Shown piece by piece: positions 36,348 through 44,824 of a DNA stretch of 64,000 nt. Both the position numbers and the translations under genes were made by a program. This stretch comes from Brevibacterium sp. XM4083 (GTDB lineage Bacteria > Actinomycetota > Actinomycetes > Actinomycetales > Brevibacteriaceae): NCBI RefSeq assembly GCF_006489205.2, contig NZ_VFYR02000001.1, forward strand, positions 1,210,555 to 1,274,554, read 5' to 3'. The notes beneath the pieces were generated by a model. That model was given only the letters and a program-made list of their open reading frames with translations, was not told the DNA's origin and did not search any database. Every line of letters begins with the position of its first letter. The first letter of the stretch is position 1.

Positions 36348-37427
36348 ATGACGAATGAGACCCAGCAGTTCCACGCCGAATACAAGGTGATCGGCGGCAA
36401 GCTCGTCGTCGCCGACGTCGAGACCGACGGGCAGGTCATCACCGGTCTGCAGATCTCCGGCGACTTCTTCCTCGAACCCGAGGACGCCTACTTCGACCTC
36501 GCTCCCGCGCTCATCGGTGCCAGCGTCACCGCCGACAACGCACAGCTGCGCGACCGCCTCGACGCGGCCCTGGCTGCGTACGGGTCCGAACTCGCGATGC
36601 ACGGGTTCTCCACCGCCGATGTCGCCACCGTCGTGCGCCGCGCTCTCGGCTCGGCCGCGAACTTCACTGACTTCGACTGGCAGCTCATCCGCGGCGACGT
36701 GCTGCCCACCCGAGTCAACGTCGCCCTCGACCAGGTCCTCCTCGAAGAGGTCTCCGCCGGCCGTCGGGCACCGACCCTGCGGTTCTGGGAATGGGACGAC
36801 ACCGCCACCGTCATCGGCGCCTTCCAGTCCTACGCCAACGAGATCCGGCCCGCAGGCGTCGAGAAGTACGCCGTCGAGGTCGCGCGGCGGATCTCCGGCG
36901 GCGGGGCGATGTTCATGGAAGGCGGCAACTGCATCACCTACTCGATGTTCGTTCCGCCCTCGCTCGTCGCCGGTCTCGACTACCAGGAGTCCTACGTCTT
37001 CCTCGACCAGTGGGTGCTCGCGGCCCTGCAGGGCCTCGGCGTCGACGCGTTCTACAAGCCGATCAACGACATCTCCTCGACGGCCGGGAAGATCGGCGGC
37101 GCCGCGCAGAAGCGCCTGCGCGACGGCACGCTGCTCCACCACGCGACGATGAGCTACGACATCGACGCCGACAAGATGGTCGAGATCCTGCGCATCGGCG
37201 AGGCGAAGATCTCGGACAAAGGCGTGGCGAGTGCGAAGAAGCGCGTCGACCCGCTGCGCAGTCAGACCGGGGAGTCCCGTGAGGCCATCATCGACACGAT
37301 GGCCCGGACCTTCACCGACCGCTACGGCGCCGCCGAGGACACGTACACCGAGGCGGAGCTGGCCCGCGCGCGTGAGCTCGTCACCGAGAAGTTCGGCACC
37401 GAGGCGTGGACGCACCGGGTCCCGTGA
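36348..37427 (+). CDS. Lipoate-protein ligase family protein with N-terminal accessory domain
   Basis: A 359-residue protein with a rearranged LplA layout. Residues 1-110 (YKVIGGKLVVADVETDGQ, ISGDFFLEPED) match the small lipoate-ligase accessory domain that sits C-terminal in E. coli LplA and is a separate LplB in archaea. The catalytic BPL/LplA domain follows, with RISGGGAMFMEGGN (about 182) and the lysine region AGKIGGAAQKR (about 246). It attaches lipoate (or octanoate) to E2/GcvH lysines. TAGCGT (36336-36341) ends 6 nt before the ATG. It overlaps the next gene's possible GTG start. Confidence 0.85.
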   Translation: MTNETQQFHAEYKVIGGKLVVADVETDGQVITGLQISGDFFLEPEDAYFDLAPALIGASVTADNAQLRDRLDAALAAYGSELAMHGFSTADVATVVRRALGSAANFTDFDWQLIRGDVLPTRVNVALDQVLLEEVSAGRRAPTLRFWEWDDTATVIGAFQSYANEIRPAGVEKYAVEVARRISGGGAMFMEGGNCITYSMFVPPSLVAGLDYQESYVFLDQWVLAALQGLGVDAFYKPINDISSTAGKIGGAAQKRLRDGTLLHHATMSYDIDADKMVEILRIGEAKISDKGVASAKKRVDPLRSQTGESREAIIDTMARTFTDRYGAAEDTYTEAELARARELVTEKFGTEAWTHRVP

Positions 37428-37429
37428 GC

Positions 37430-38146
37430 ATGCCCGGCACGATCGTCGCCCTCGGCGGGGGAGGGTTCTCGATGTCCGAGACCGGGGAGTCGGCGATCGA
37501 CGACTGGCTGCTCGCGCGGGCCAGGGCGACCCGGCCCGGCGTTCTGCCTGCCGTCTGCTTCATCCCCACCGCGGCAGGTGACAGCCGTGACTACTGTGAG
37601 CGCTTCGAGGCGGCCTTCGCCGGCCGTGCGCAGACGCACGTGCTCTCGCTGTTCGGGCAGAGCCCGTGGGACTACACGGACCCGGAGATGCTGCTCGACA
37701 TGGATCTCGTCTACGTCGGCGGGGGATCGACGGTCAACCTGCTCTCCCTGTGGCGCCGACACGGCGTCGACACCGTGCTGACCAGGGCCGCGGCCTCCGG
37801 CACGATCCTCGCCGGCATCAGTGCGGGCGCGAACTGCTGGTTCGAGGGCTCCTCGACGGACTCGTTCGGTCCGCTCGCTCCGCTGCGCGACGGCCTCGGG
37901 TTCCTCGCCGGCAGCGCCTGCCCCCACTTCCACGGAGAGGAGGGCCGCGCCGACTCCTTCCGCACGTGGATCGGCGAAGGTGCACTGCCGGGGCCGGGGT
38001 ACGGCATCGACGACGGCACAGCGCTCGTCTTCGAGGACGGAACGCTCACCTCGGCGCTCACCGAGGAACCGGGCGCCGGTGCCCACCTCATCGACCGCGT
38101 CTCCGAGACGCCCGTGGCGACGACCCCGCTGGGCGGGCCGACATGA
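37430..38146 (+). CDS. Peptidase E / type 1 glutamine amidotransferase-like protein (S51)
   Basis: A 238-residue protein of the S51 peptidase E family, which resembles cyanophycinase. The N-terminus is GTIVALGGGGFSMSE. The predicted nucleophile is Ser in LAGISAGANCWFEG (about residue 131), preceded by DLVYVGGGSTVNLL. Peptidase E cleaves Asp-X dipeptides. The start is either ATG 37430 or GTG 37424, which overlaps the preceding stop as GTGA. It overlaps the next gene by 4 bp, so 36348-38580 probably forms one operon. Confidence 0.85.
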   Translation: MPGTIVALGGGGFSMSETGESAIDDWLLARARATRPGVLPAVCFIPTAAGDSRDYCERFEAAFAGRAQTHVLSLFGQSPWDYTDPEMLLDMDLVYVGGGSTVNLLSLWRRHGVDTVLTRAAASGTILAGISAGANCWFEGSSTDSFGPLAPLRDGLGFLAGSACPHFHGEEGRADSFRTWIGEGALPGPGYGIDDGTALVFEDGTLTSALTEEPGAGAHLIDRVSETPVATTPLGGPT

Positions 38147-38580
38147 GCCGGCGGAAGCTCTCACCCGGTGAGCGCTGGGAGCGCAGCCAGCGGCGGGAGG
38201 CGATCGCCCTCATCGTCGTCTCGGGAATCTTCGTCCTCTTCGGTGGAATCCTCGCCCTGACCGGCGAAGTCGTCGCGATCCTCGTCATCCTCTTCTTCTC
38301 CGGCTGCCTGCTCGCCGGCATCATGCGCCTGCCCGGGGTGAGTGCCCGCACCGCTCTGCTGGCCTGCATTCTCAGCTGCTTCGGCTTCGCGGCCGCATGC
38401 GCCGGGATCCTCATCCTCGCCCTGACCGGAGTGCCGTTCGATTCCGCGTACCTCTCCCAGCGGACCCTCGCGCTCATCGCCGCGGTCGGCGTCGTGTTCT
38501 TCGGCGGGGGCGGCATCCTGCTGGCCGTCCTCGCGTGGCGGAACCGCTCCGGACCGAACGCACCGCCGACGGATCGCTGA
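38143..38580 (+). CDS. Small four-span membrane protein, unknown function
   Basis: A 145-residue protein not assigned to a family. After a charged start (MSRRKLSPGERWERSQRRE) come four hydrophobic segments, approximately residues 20-42, 44-62, 70-95 and 108-132, with a short polar tail. The ATG overlaps the stop of the peptidase E-like gene (ATGA), so it is co-translated with it. Positive charge at the N-terminus places it inside. No catalytic motif is seen. Confidence 0.75.
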   Translation: MSRRKLSPGERWERSQRREAIALIVVSGIFVLFGGILALTGEVVAILVILFFSGCLLAGIMRLPGVSARTALLACILSCFGFAAACAGILILALTGVPFDSAYLSQRTLALIAAVGVVFFGGGGILLAVLAWRNRSGPNAPPTDR

Positions 38581-38636
38581 GAGTCGTGACTCTGTAGGAT
38601 TGGGGCGAACGTCGTCCTCAATCTCCAAGGAGCACC

Positions 38637-39422
38637 ATGCGCCAGGTCGAACCGTCCGTTGAACTGCTCGCCAAGCCCAGCATCGATTGGGAGGCGATGA
38701 GGACCTACCTCGACGACGTCGGAGGCTCCTCATGGGCGGACCGGGTCGAGACCGCCGAGTCCCCGGACGCCGAGGATCTCCTCGAATTCTCCGGCCGCAT
38801 GTGCTACCGCTCGTGGGAACCGGGACTCAACCCCAACGTCTCGCGCGTGCGCACGGATTCGGCCTCCTACCTCGGCAACGTCATCTCCTCCCAGCACGGC
38901 TCGGTGCTCGAGCACGCGAACTTCACGTTCGTCCTCCACAACGTCTCACGGGTGCTCACCCACGAGCTCATCCGCCACCGCGCCGGATCCGCGTTCTCGC
39001 AGGAGTCGCTGCGCTACGTCCGCCTCGCCGACATCCCGTTCTGGTTCCCCGACTGGGCGCGTGAGGATCCCGAGCTCATGGAGCGCTCCCTCCAGGTCCT
39101 CGACACCCTCGAGGAGCACCAGAAGTGGATGGCCGAGCACTTCGGCCTCGACGAGGAGGGCACGAAGTTCGCGCACAAGAAGCACATGACGTCGTTCATG
39201 CGCCGCTTCGCGCCCGAAGGCCTGGCCACCGGCATCGTCTACACCGCGAACCTCCGCTCCCTGCGCCACGTCATCGAGATGCGCACCGCGAAGGGCGCCG
39301 AGGAGGAGATCCGCCTCGTGTTCAACAAGATCGGCGAGATCATGCAGACCGAGGCTCCGGCGATCTTCTCCGACTACGAGATCGTCGACGGGGAGTGGAT
39401 CCCCGGCACACGCAAGGCCTGA
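38637..39422 (+). CDS. thyX: Flavin-dependent thymidylate synthase
   Basis: A 261-residue ThyX that makes dTMP from dUMP using FAD, NADPH and methylene-THF. The ThyX motif is RHRAGSAFSQESLRY (about residues 112-126), one residue longer between RHR and the conserved serine than the usual RHRX7S. Other family blocks are SSQHGSVLEHANFTFVL and ANLRSLRHVIEMRTAKGAEE. AAGGAG lies just before the ATG and TAGGAT (38595-38600) may be the -10. No thyA is in this window. Confidence 0.95.
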   Translation: MRQVEPSVELLAKPSIDWEAMRTYLDDVGGSSWADRVETAESPDAEDLLEFSGRMCYRSWEPGLNPNVSRVRTDSASYLGNVISSQHGSVLEHANFTFVLHNVSRVLTHELIRHRAGSAFSQESLRYVRLADIPFWFPDWAREDPELMERSLQVLDTLEEHQKWMAEHFGLDEEGTKFAHKKHMTSFMRRFAPEGLATGIVYTANLRSLRHVIEMRTAKGAEEEIRLVFNKIGEIMQTEAPAIFSDYEIVDGEWIPGTRKA

Positions 39423-39471
39423 CCACCGCACCGCCGGCCCCGCACCCTCGCGACCCACGAAAGGGCACACC

Positions 39472-40050
39472 ATGGCTGACATCTTCGACGCCGAGCTCAG
39501 CCCCGGCAAACTCGAGGTCATCACGGAGTGGGTGGCCGCGCAGGACTGGGCGTCCGACCTCGACCTCGAGCGTGAGCCGCTGCAGAAGGTCACCGCCTAT
39601 CGGTTCGACGACCCCGCCGGTGAGGTCGGGCTCGAGGTCCACATCGTCTCGAGCGGCGGTCGCACGTTCCAGGTGCCGCTGACGTACCGCGGTGAGCCCC
39701 TCGACGGTGCCGCCGATGCCCTCATCACGACGATGGAGCATTCGGTCCTCGGCACGCGCTGGGTCTATGCGGGCATGGGCGATCCCCTGTTCCGGCGCCG
39801 CCTTGACGCGACGATCGCCACCGCGGGCACCTCGGCGAAGCAGTACCTCGTCGACGACGCGGGCGAGCGTGTCGAGGAGATCACCGATGTCGCCCACGTC
39901 CACGGCACGGGCCCGCTGGCCGGTGCCGGCGACGTCGAACTCATCACCGAGCTCACACTCGACTCGCCGCTCGAGGGCACCGAATCCGGTCTCCTGCTCG
40001 GACGCTGGCCCGGTCAGGACCATTCGGTCGTGCTCGCCGTCATGGAGTGA
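39472..40050 (+). CDS. Maltokinase N-terminal cap-like domain protein
   Basis: A 192-residue soluble protein. The start MADIFDAELSPGKLEVITEW and the segment YRFDDPAGEVGLEVHIVSSG resemble the N-terminal cap domain of maltokinase (Pep2/Mak) that occurs as a stand-alone actinobacterial protein (CG0192-like). There is no kinase domain attached, so it is not a maltokinase. GAAAGG lies before the ATG. It follows thyX by 49 bp and may be co-transcribed. Role unknown. Confidence 0.7.
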   Translation: MADIFDAELSPGKLEVITEWVAAQDWASDLDLEREPLQKVTAYRFDDPAGEVGLEVHIVSSGGRTFQVPLTYRGEPLDGAADALITTMEHSVLGTRWVYAGMGDPLFRRRLDATIATAGTSAKQYLVDDAGERVEEITDVAHVHGTGPLAGAGDVELITELTLDSPLEGTESGLLLGRWPGQDHSVVLAVME

Positions 40051-40077
40051 GCTCGGCCGGTTGGCGTGAGCCGCTGG

Positions 40078-41157
40078 TCAGCGGCCGAGCCCGAGGTCGA
40101 TGAGCGTCATCCCAGCCGTCGCCGCGCCGGCGTCATCCATATCGAGCATCGCCTGCGGTGCCTGGTCGAGACCGATCGTCGTGGTGACGAGATCCTGCGG
40201 CCGCAGATCGCCGGAGGCGACGAGGGCGACGAGCTCGGGGTAGCCGGCGGCGGCCATGCCGTGGGAGCCGAGGATGCTCAGCTCGAGCGCGATGACGCGG
40301 GGCACGTCGATGACGGGCTCGCCGTCGAGCAGCCCGATCTGCACATGCCTGCCCAATGGGCCGAGGGAGGCGATCGCCGAGGTGATCGTGTCCTGCCGTC
40401 CCAGGGCATCGACGGTCACGGCGACGCCGCCCGGACGGTCGGCTGCCGGCTCGACGGCCCCGGCGGCCCGGATGACAGCCTCGGCGAGTTCCCCGGGTCC
40501 CAGTCCGCGTGCGCTGACCGTTCGGCTCGCTCCGAGGTCCCGGGCCCGGTCGAGGGCGGCATCGCTGATGTCGACCGCGATGACCTGTGCCCCGATCGCG
40601 CGGGCGATCATGATCGTCGAGAGACCCACCCCGCCGCAGCCGAACACGGCCACGGTCTCACCGGCCTGCAGCTCGGCGCGGACCCGCAGTCCGTGGAAGG
40701 CGGTGGCGAAGCGGCACCCGAGCCCGACGAGTGCGGAGTCCGGCAGCTCCTCGGGCACGGCGACGAGATTGGCGTCGGCGTGATGGATGACGACCTGATC
40801 AGCCCATGACCCGAAGTGCGTGAAGCCCGGCTGCGTCTGGTTCGGGCACACGTGGGCGTTGCCGGAGCGGCACCACCGGCACGTCCCGCACCCGCACACG
40901 AAGGGCACCGTCACCCGCTCACCGACGTGGAATCCCTCGACCGCCGGCCCCGCCGAGGCGATCCGCCCGACGAGCTCATGCCCGGGCACGTGCGGCAGAC
41001 TCACCGTCTCATCGTGTCCTGACCAGGCATGATGATCGCTGCGGCAGACGCCTGTGGCGTCGACGTCGATGACGACGCCATGGTCGGGAGCCGTCGGGGC
41101 AGGGATGTCGGCAAGCTGCGGCGGTGTGGAGAAGCGGTCGTAGACGATGGCGCGCAT
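40078..41157 (-). CDS. Zinc-dependent alcohol dehydrogenase family protein
   Basis: A 359-residue medium-chain dehydrogenase/reductase. The catalytic zinc ligands lie in GVCRSDHHAW (Cys about 38) and PHVPGHELVG (His-Glu about 60). The structural zinc site has four cysteines in FVCGCGTCRWCRSGNAHVC. The NAD(P) motif is VAVFGCGGVGLS (about 170). The substrate is not predictable. TATCAT (41170-41165, minus strand) ends 7 nt before the ATG with no Shine-Dalgarno. It stands alone, convergent with the upstream gene. Confidence 0.92.
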   Translation of the reverse strand: MRAIVYDRFSTPPQLADIPAPTAPDHGVVIDVDATGVCRSDHHAWSGHDETVSLPHVPGHELVGRIASAGPAVEGFHVGERVTVPFVCGCGTCRWCRSGNAHVCPNQTQPGFTHFGSWADQVVIHHADANLVAVPEELPDSALVGLGCRFATAFHGLRVRAELQAGETVAVFGCGGVGLSTIMIARAIGAQVIAVDISDAALDRARDLGASRTVSARGLGPGELAEAVIRAAGAVEPAADRPGGVAVTVDALGRQDTITSAIASLGPLGRHVQIGLLDGEPVIDVPRVIALELSILGSHGMAAAGYPELVALVASGDLRPQDLVTTTIGLDQAPQAMLDMDDAGAATAGMTLIDLGLGR

Positions 41158-41246
41158 GCCGCCGATGATAGCCCTCGGGGCAAAGCCGCGTCAGTGGCGT
41201 CCGGCCCCAGACGATGACCGTCGGCCCCAGGCCATGGGGTCCGGCC

Positions 41247-42179
41247 TCAGCTGATGCCGGCGGCGGCCAGTGCGTCGAGGAGGCGCCGGCGCAGCGCCTG
41301 CGCACGGTGACTGAAGGCCTGCTGGCGCTCCATGTACTCCGCCTTGCCTGCCGCGGTCTCGATCGCGACGACTCCGTAGCCCCAGCCGCGCAGATCGTAG
41401 GGGGAGGCCTCCATGTCGAGCGTGCGGATGTCGAGGGCGAGATCGAAGCAGTCGAGGACGAGCGGCGACGGGGCGATCGGCCCGATCTTCATCGCCCACT
41501 TGTAGAGGTCCATGCCCGCATGGAGGCAACCCGGCTGTTCGTTGCCGACCATGCCCTCACGTGTCGGCTGGAGCGTGTTGCGCGGCCTGGCAGCGGCGGT
41601 GAAGAAGCGGAACGCATCGTGGTGGGAGCACTGGATGCGGTGGCGTTCGACGACGGCGTCGGTCTCCGCGGAGCTCAGCCGCAGCGGCACCTGCTGATGG
41701 CGGCGTTCGTCCTCGCTCATCCGATAGACCATCGCCCATTCGTGGAGGCCGAAGCACCCGAGGTTCGCTTCGCGATCGAGGGTGGCGGACAGAAGCGCGG
41801 CGATGAACCGAGCCCCCTCGCCGCGGTCGGCTCTCCAGGACTCGAGGTCCACCTCGGCGACGGTGCCGTCCGTGCGATACCACCGACGGTCGACGTACTC
41901 GCGGTCGCCTGAGGTCTCGAGCTCGAGGAGGACCCCGGCTCCGGGATTCCACTTCGCGAGCTGACCGGCCTTGAACGGGTAGTACGTGAAGAGGAAGTCC
42001 TCGACGGGGTGCTTCTCCCCGGCCATCCGGCGGGCGACGTGCGCATCGGTGCGGGCGGCGACCTGCGCTTCGTGCTCCTCGCGCAACGTCCGCCACGCGG
42101 GAGCCGACAACCGCGAACCGGGCCCGGCGACAGCGTCAGCTGCGGGGGCCGGCGGTGCGGAGGGGAGAGTCTGAGTCAC
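41247..42179 (-). CDS. Family annotated as 3-methyladenine DNA glycosylase
   Basis: A 310-residue protein of an actinobacterial family often annotated as 3-methyladenine DNA glycosylase; I recognise it by AGEKHPVEDFLFTYYPFKAGQL, FGLHEWAMVYRM and CSHHDAFRFFTAAARPRN. I see no helix-hairpin-helix or AAG-type active site, so the annotated activity is doubtful. The GTG at 42179 overlaps the HrpB stop as GTGA; an in-frame ATG 22 codons upstream (42245) is less likely. It is co-transcribed with the helicase, compatible with a nucleic-acid role. Confidence 0.7.
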   Translation of the reverse strand: MTQTLPSAPPAPAADAVAGPGSRLSAPAWRTLREEHEAQVAARTDAHVARRMAGEKHPVEDFLFTYYPFKAGQLAKWNPGAGVLLELETSGDREYVDRRWYRTDGTVAEVDLESWRADRGEGARFIAALLSATLDREANLGCFGLHEWAMVYRMSEDERRHQQVPLRLSSAETDAVVERHRIQCSHHDAFRFFTAAARPRNTLQPTREGMVGNEQPGCLHAGMDLYKWAMKIGPIAPSPLVLDCFDLALDIRTLDMEASPYDLRGWGYGVVAIETAAGKAEYMERQQAFSHRAQALRRRLLDALAAAGIS

Positions 42180-44812
42180 TGTTCCATTGTCCCAGACCGC
42201 TTCGTTCCGCGCATCGCGGGAGCGCTGAGCGGATCCTCGGGCCACGGGTGCTTGGGATAGCGGCCGCGGTTCTCCGCCCGCACGTGCGGGTACGCGCCCT
42301 CCCAGAACGATGCGAGGTCACTCGTCACCGCCAGCGGCCGGCGTGCGGGGGAGAGGAGGTGGAGGACGACGGGCACCCGACCGTCGGCGATCCGCGGGAC
42401 CTCGGTCCACCCGAAGACCTCTTGGAGTTTGACGGCGAGGACCGGCCCATGCGGGGAGTCGTCGTCGCCGACGTCGTCCGGATCGGGGTAGTCGAGGCGC
42501 ACCCGCGATCCGCTCGGCACCTCGATCGTCTCCGGGGCGAGTTCGTCGAGACGGGCCGCCTCCGGCCAGGGCAGGAGCGTGCGCAGCGCACCGACGAGGT
42601 CGACGGCGCCCGGGTCCGCGCCGCGGGCCATATGATCGAGCGCCGCCGGACACCAGTCGGGCAGAGTGTGAGTGAGATGCGACCACCGCACGTCCGGCCA
42701 CGGCTGTCCGATGACGTGGCGGAGCAGCCCGAGCCGTGCCCGCAGCTGGTCGAAGGCGGGACTCGGCCGCAGCACCTCCCGCGCACCCTTGTCCTCGATC
42801 GAGCGGGCGATCGCCTCCCGCGCGAGCTCCGGGCTCGCCGTGATCGGCGTCGACGTCAGTGCGATCCCGCCGAGGCGGGTCTGCCGGACCGCACGCACCT
42901 TGCCTCCCGTGAACGTCGCCGACTCCTCCGTGGCGAGCAGTCCCGCCCCGGCGAGTTCGGCCGTGTCCGCGTCGATGGGGACGGCCGAGCGGATCGTCGG
43001 CCGCCCGCCTGACAGACCCACCTCGGCGATCGCCAGCCACGGGCTGCCCATGAGCGGAGAGTTCCTCGGCAGCGCGGCTGCCGTGCCCGAGGCGAGCAGA
43101 TACTCGGCATCGGCACCGTTGCGCGCTCGGGCGATCTGGTGGGGGAAGGCGAGGGCGACGACGAGCCCGAGGTCCTCCGGTCGCAGGCGCTCACCCGCCG
43201 TGCCGCCGCCGCTGTACTCGCCGACGATGCGGGTGAACCGGTCGACGTCCTGGGTGAAGCGCCGGTCGCGGGAGGCACGGAGGTCGCGCAGCACCGCGGT
43301 GAGGTCGGCGCCGGGGGAGCGGCGGTCGGATTCGACTGAGGCGACCGCCTCGGCGGCGGCCCGGGCCCCGAGCATCGCCGCCCCGTCGAGGAGTCCGCGT
43401 GCCGCCCACACGGACGCCGGCACCCGGGCGATCGCCCGCCCGAGGTCGGTGACGTGCAGGTCGGCGCGCCGCGCCTCCGGGGGCGTCCTATCACTGGTGT
43501 CGACCTCGACGGCACCGAGGCCGACGAGGTTGTCCACGGCCAGGGCCCACGCGTGCTGCGGCATCGGGTCGGGCAGCAGCTCGGTGTCACCGCCCCAGGA
43601 AGCGAGGTCGAGGACCGCCGAGGTGAGGTCGGCGGTCGCGATCTCCGGCGGGGTGTGCTCAGGCAGGGAGGCCCAGTCGGCCTCGGACAGGCACCGGTAG
43701 ACGACGCCGGGGCCGAGGCGGGCGGCGCGACCCGAGCGCTGGACACCGGAAGCCTTCGATTCCCGGGTCGTCACGAGCCCCGACATCCGCCGCTTGGTAT
43801 CGAGGCGGGGACCACGGGCGAGCCCCGAATCAACGACGATGCTCACGCCGGGCACCGTGAGCGCAGATTCCGCCACCGAGGTGGTGACGATGACCCGGCG
43901 CTCACTGTCGTCGGGGCTCCGGGGCCGGAGGATCGCGTCCTGGTCGGCCGACGAGGTGCGGCCGGTGAGCGTGTGGACGCTCACGGCAGGCATCCCGGAA
44001 CCGAGGGACGCCGCGGATCCGGACAGCTGCCCGCGGATCCGGTCGGCCACCTCGTCGACCTCGCGAGCTCCAGGGGCGAAGACGAGGACGTCGCCGCCTG
44101 CTGACTCCTCGAGGGCACGGACAGTCGTGCGGGCGAGGTGGTCGAGGAAGGCCCGGCTCACCCCACGGGCGTCGAGGGGGCGTTCGGGAGCCGGTGCCCA
44201 CCGGACGTCGAGCGGATGCGTCTGCGCGGCGACGGAGAGGACCGGTGCCGGGTCGGTCGGGGCACCCACACGACTCGCCCAATCGCGGGCATCGAGGGTC
44301 GCGGACATGACGACGAGGCTGAGGTCGTCACGGAGCTCGACGAGTTCCCTGCTCATGGCGAAGACGAGGTCGGTGTCGAGGTGGCGTTCGTGGACTTCGT
44401 CGAGGATGATCGCGGCGACGCCTGGCAGCTCCGGATCGCCGAGCATCCGCCGCAGCAGCACTCCCGTGGTGACGAACTCGATCCGGGTGCGTGCCGAGAC
44501 CGTGGACTCCCCGCGCACCGTGAAGCCGATGTCCTCGCCGAGGCGGGTCCCCGTCAGGTGCGCGAGCCGCCTCGCCGCAGCGCGGGCCGCCATCCGTCGC
44601 GGCTGGGTGACGACGATGCGGCCGGAGTCGGGTCCGGCGGTGGTGCGCAGATGCTCGGCGATGAGCGGGGGCACGAGGGTCGTCTTGCCGGTGCCGGGCG
44701 GGGCTTCGACGACGAGGCGCGGGAAGGGGTCGGCCACCTCGGCGGGAAGACGATCGATGAGCTCAGCCGCCGGGAGGTCGGCGCCGATCGTCGTCAGGTC
44801 GAAGGAGTCCAT
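42176..44812 (-). CDS. hrpB: ATP-dependent RNA helicase HrpB
   Basis: An 878-residue DEAH-box helicase. Walker A is EAPPGTGKTT (about residue 36), the DExH box is AIILDEVHERHLDTD (about 133-147), motif III is MSATLDAR, and motifs V/VI lie in VTTSVAESALTVPGV and QRSGRAAR. The C-terminal HrpB domain ends with SPARRPLAVTSDLASFWEGAYPHVRAE and GRYPKHPWPEDP, diagnostic of HrpB. The cellular role of HrpB is poorly defined. GAGACT ends 6 nt before the ATG on the minus strand. It is followed by the glycosylase-annotated gene with a 4-bp overlap. Confidence 0.95.
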   Translation of the reverse strand: MDSFDLTTIGADLPAAELIDRLPAEVADPFPRLVVEAPPGTGKTTLVPPLIAEHLRTTAGPDSGRIVVTQPRRMAARAAARRLAHLTGTRLGEDIGFTVRGESTVSARTRIEFVTTGVLLRRMLGDPELPGVAAIILDEVHERHLDTDLVFAMSRELVELRDDLSLVVMSATLDARDWASRVGAPTDPAPVLSVAAQTHPLDVRWAPAPERPLDARGVSRAFLDHLARTTVRALEESAGGDVLVFAPGAREVDEVADRIRGQLSGSAASLGSGMPAVSVHTLTGRTSSADQDAILRPRSPDDSERRVIVTTSVAESALTVPGVSIVVDSGLARGPRLDTKRRMSGLVTTRESKASGVQRSGRAARLGPGVVYRCLSEADWASLPEHTPPEIATADLTSAVLDLASWGGDTELLPDPMPQHAWALAVDNLVGLGAVEVDTSDRTPPEARRADLHVTDLGRAIARVPASVWAARGLLDGAAMLGARAAAEAVASVESDRRSPGADLTAVLRDLRASRDRRFTQDVDRFTRIVGEYSGGGTAGERLRPEDLGLVVALAFPHQIARARNGADAEYLLASGTAAALPRNSPLMGSPWLAIAEVGLSGGRPTIRSAVPIDADTAELAGAGLLATEESATFTGGKVRAVRQTRLGGIALTSTPITASPELAREAIARSIEDKGAREVLRPSPAFDQLRARLGLLRHVIGQPWPDVRWSHLTHTLPDWCPAALDHMARGADPGAVDLVGALRTLLPWPEAARLDELAPETIEVPSGSRVRLDYPDPDDVGDDDSPHGPVLAVKLQEVFGWTEVPRIADGRVPVVLHLLSPARRPLAVTSDLASFWEGAYPHVRAENRGRYPKHPWPEDPLSAPAMRGTKRSGTMEQ

Positions 44813-44824
44813 GCCCCCAGTCTC

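Noticed and set aside
41247-42179. Firm assignment as a DNA repair glycosylase
   Set aside because: The family name is an annotation habit. No glycosylase active-site motif is visible, so only the family is reported.
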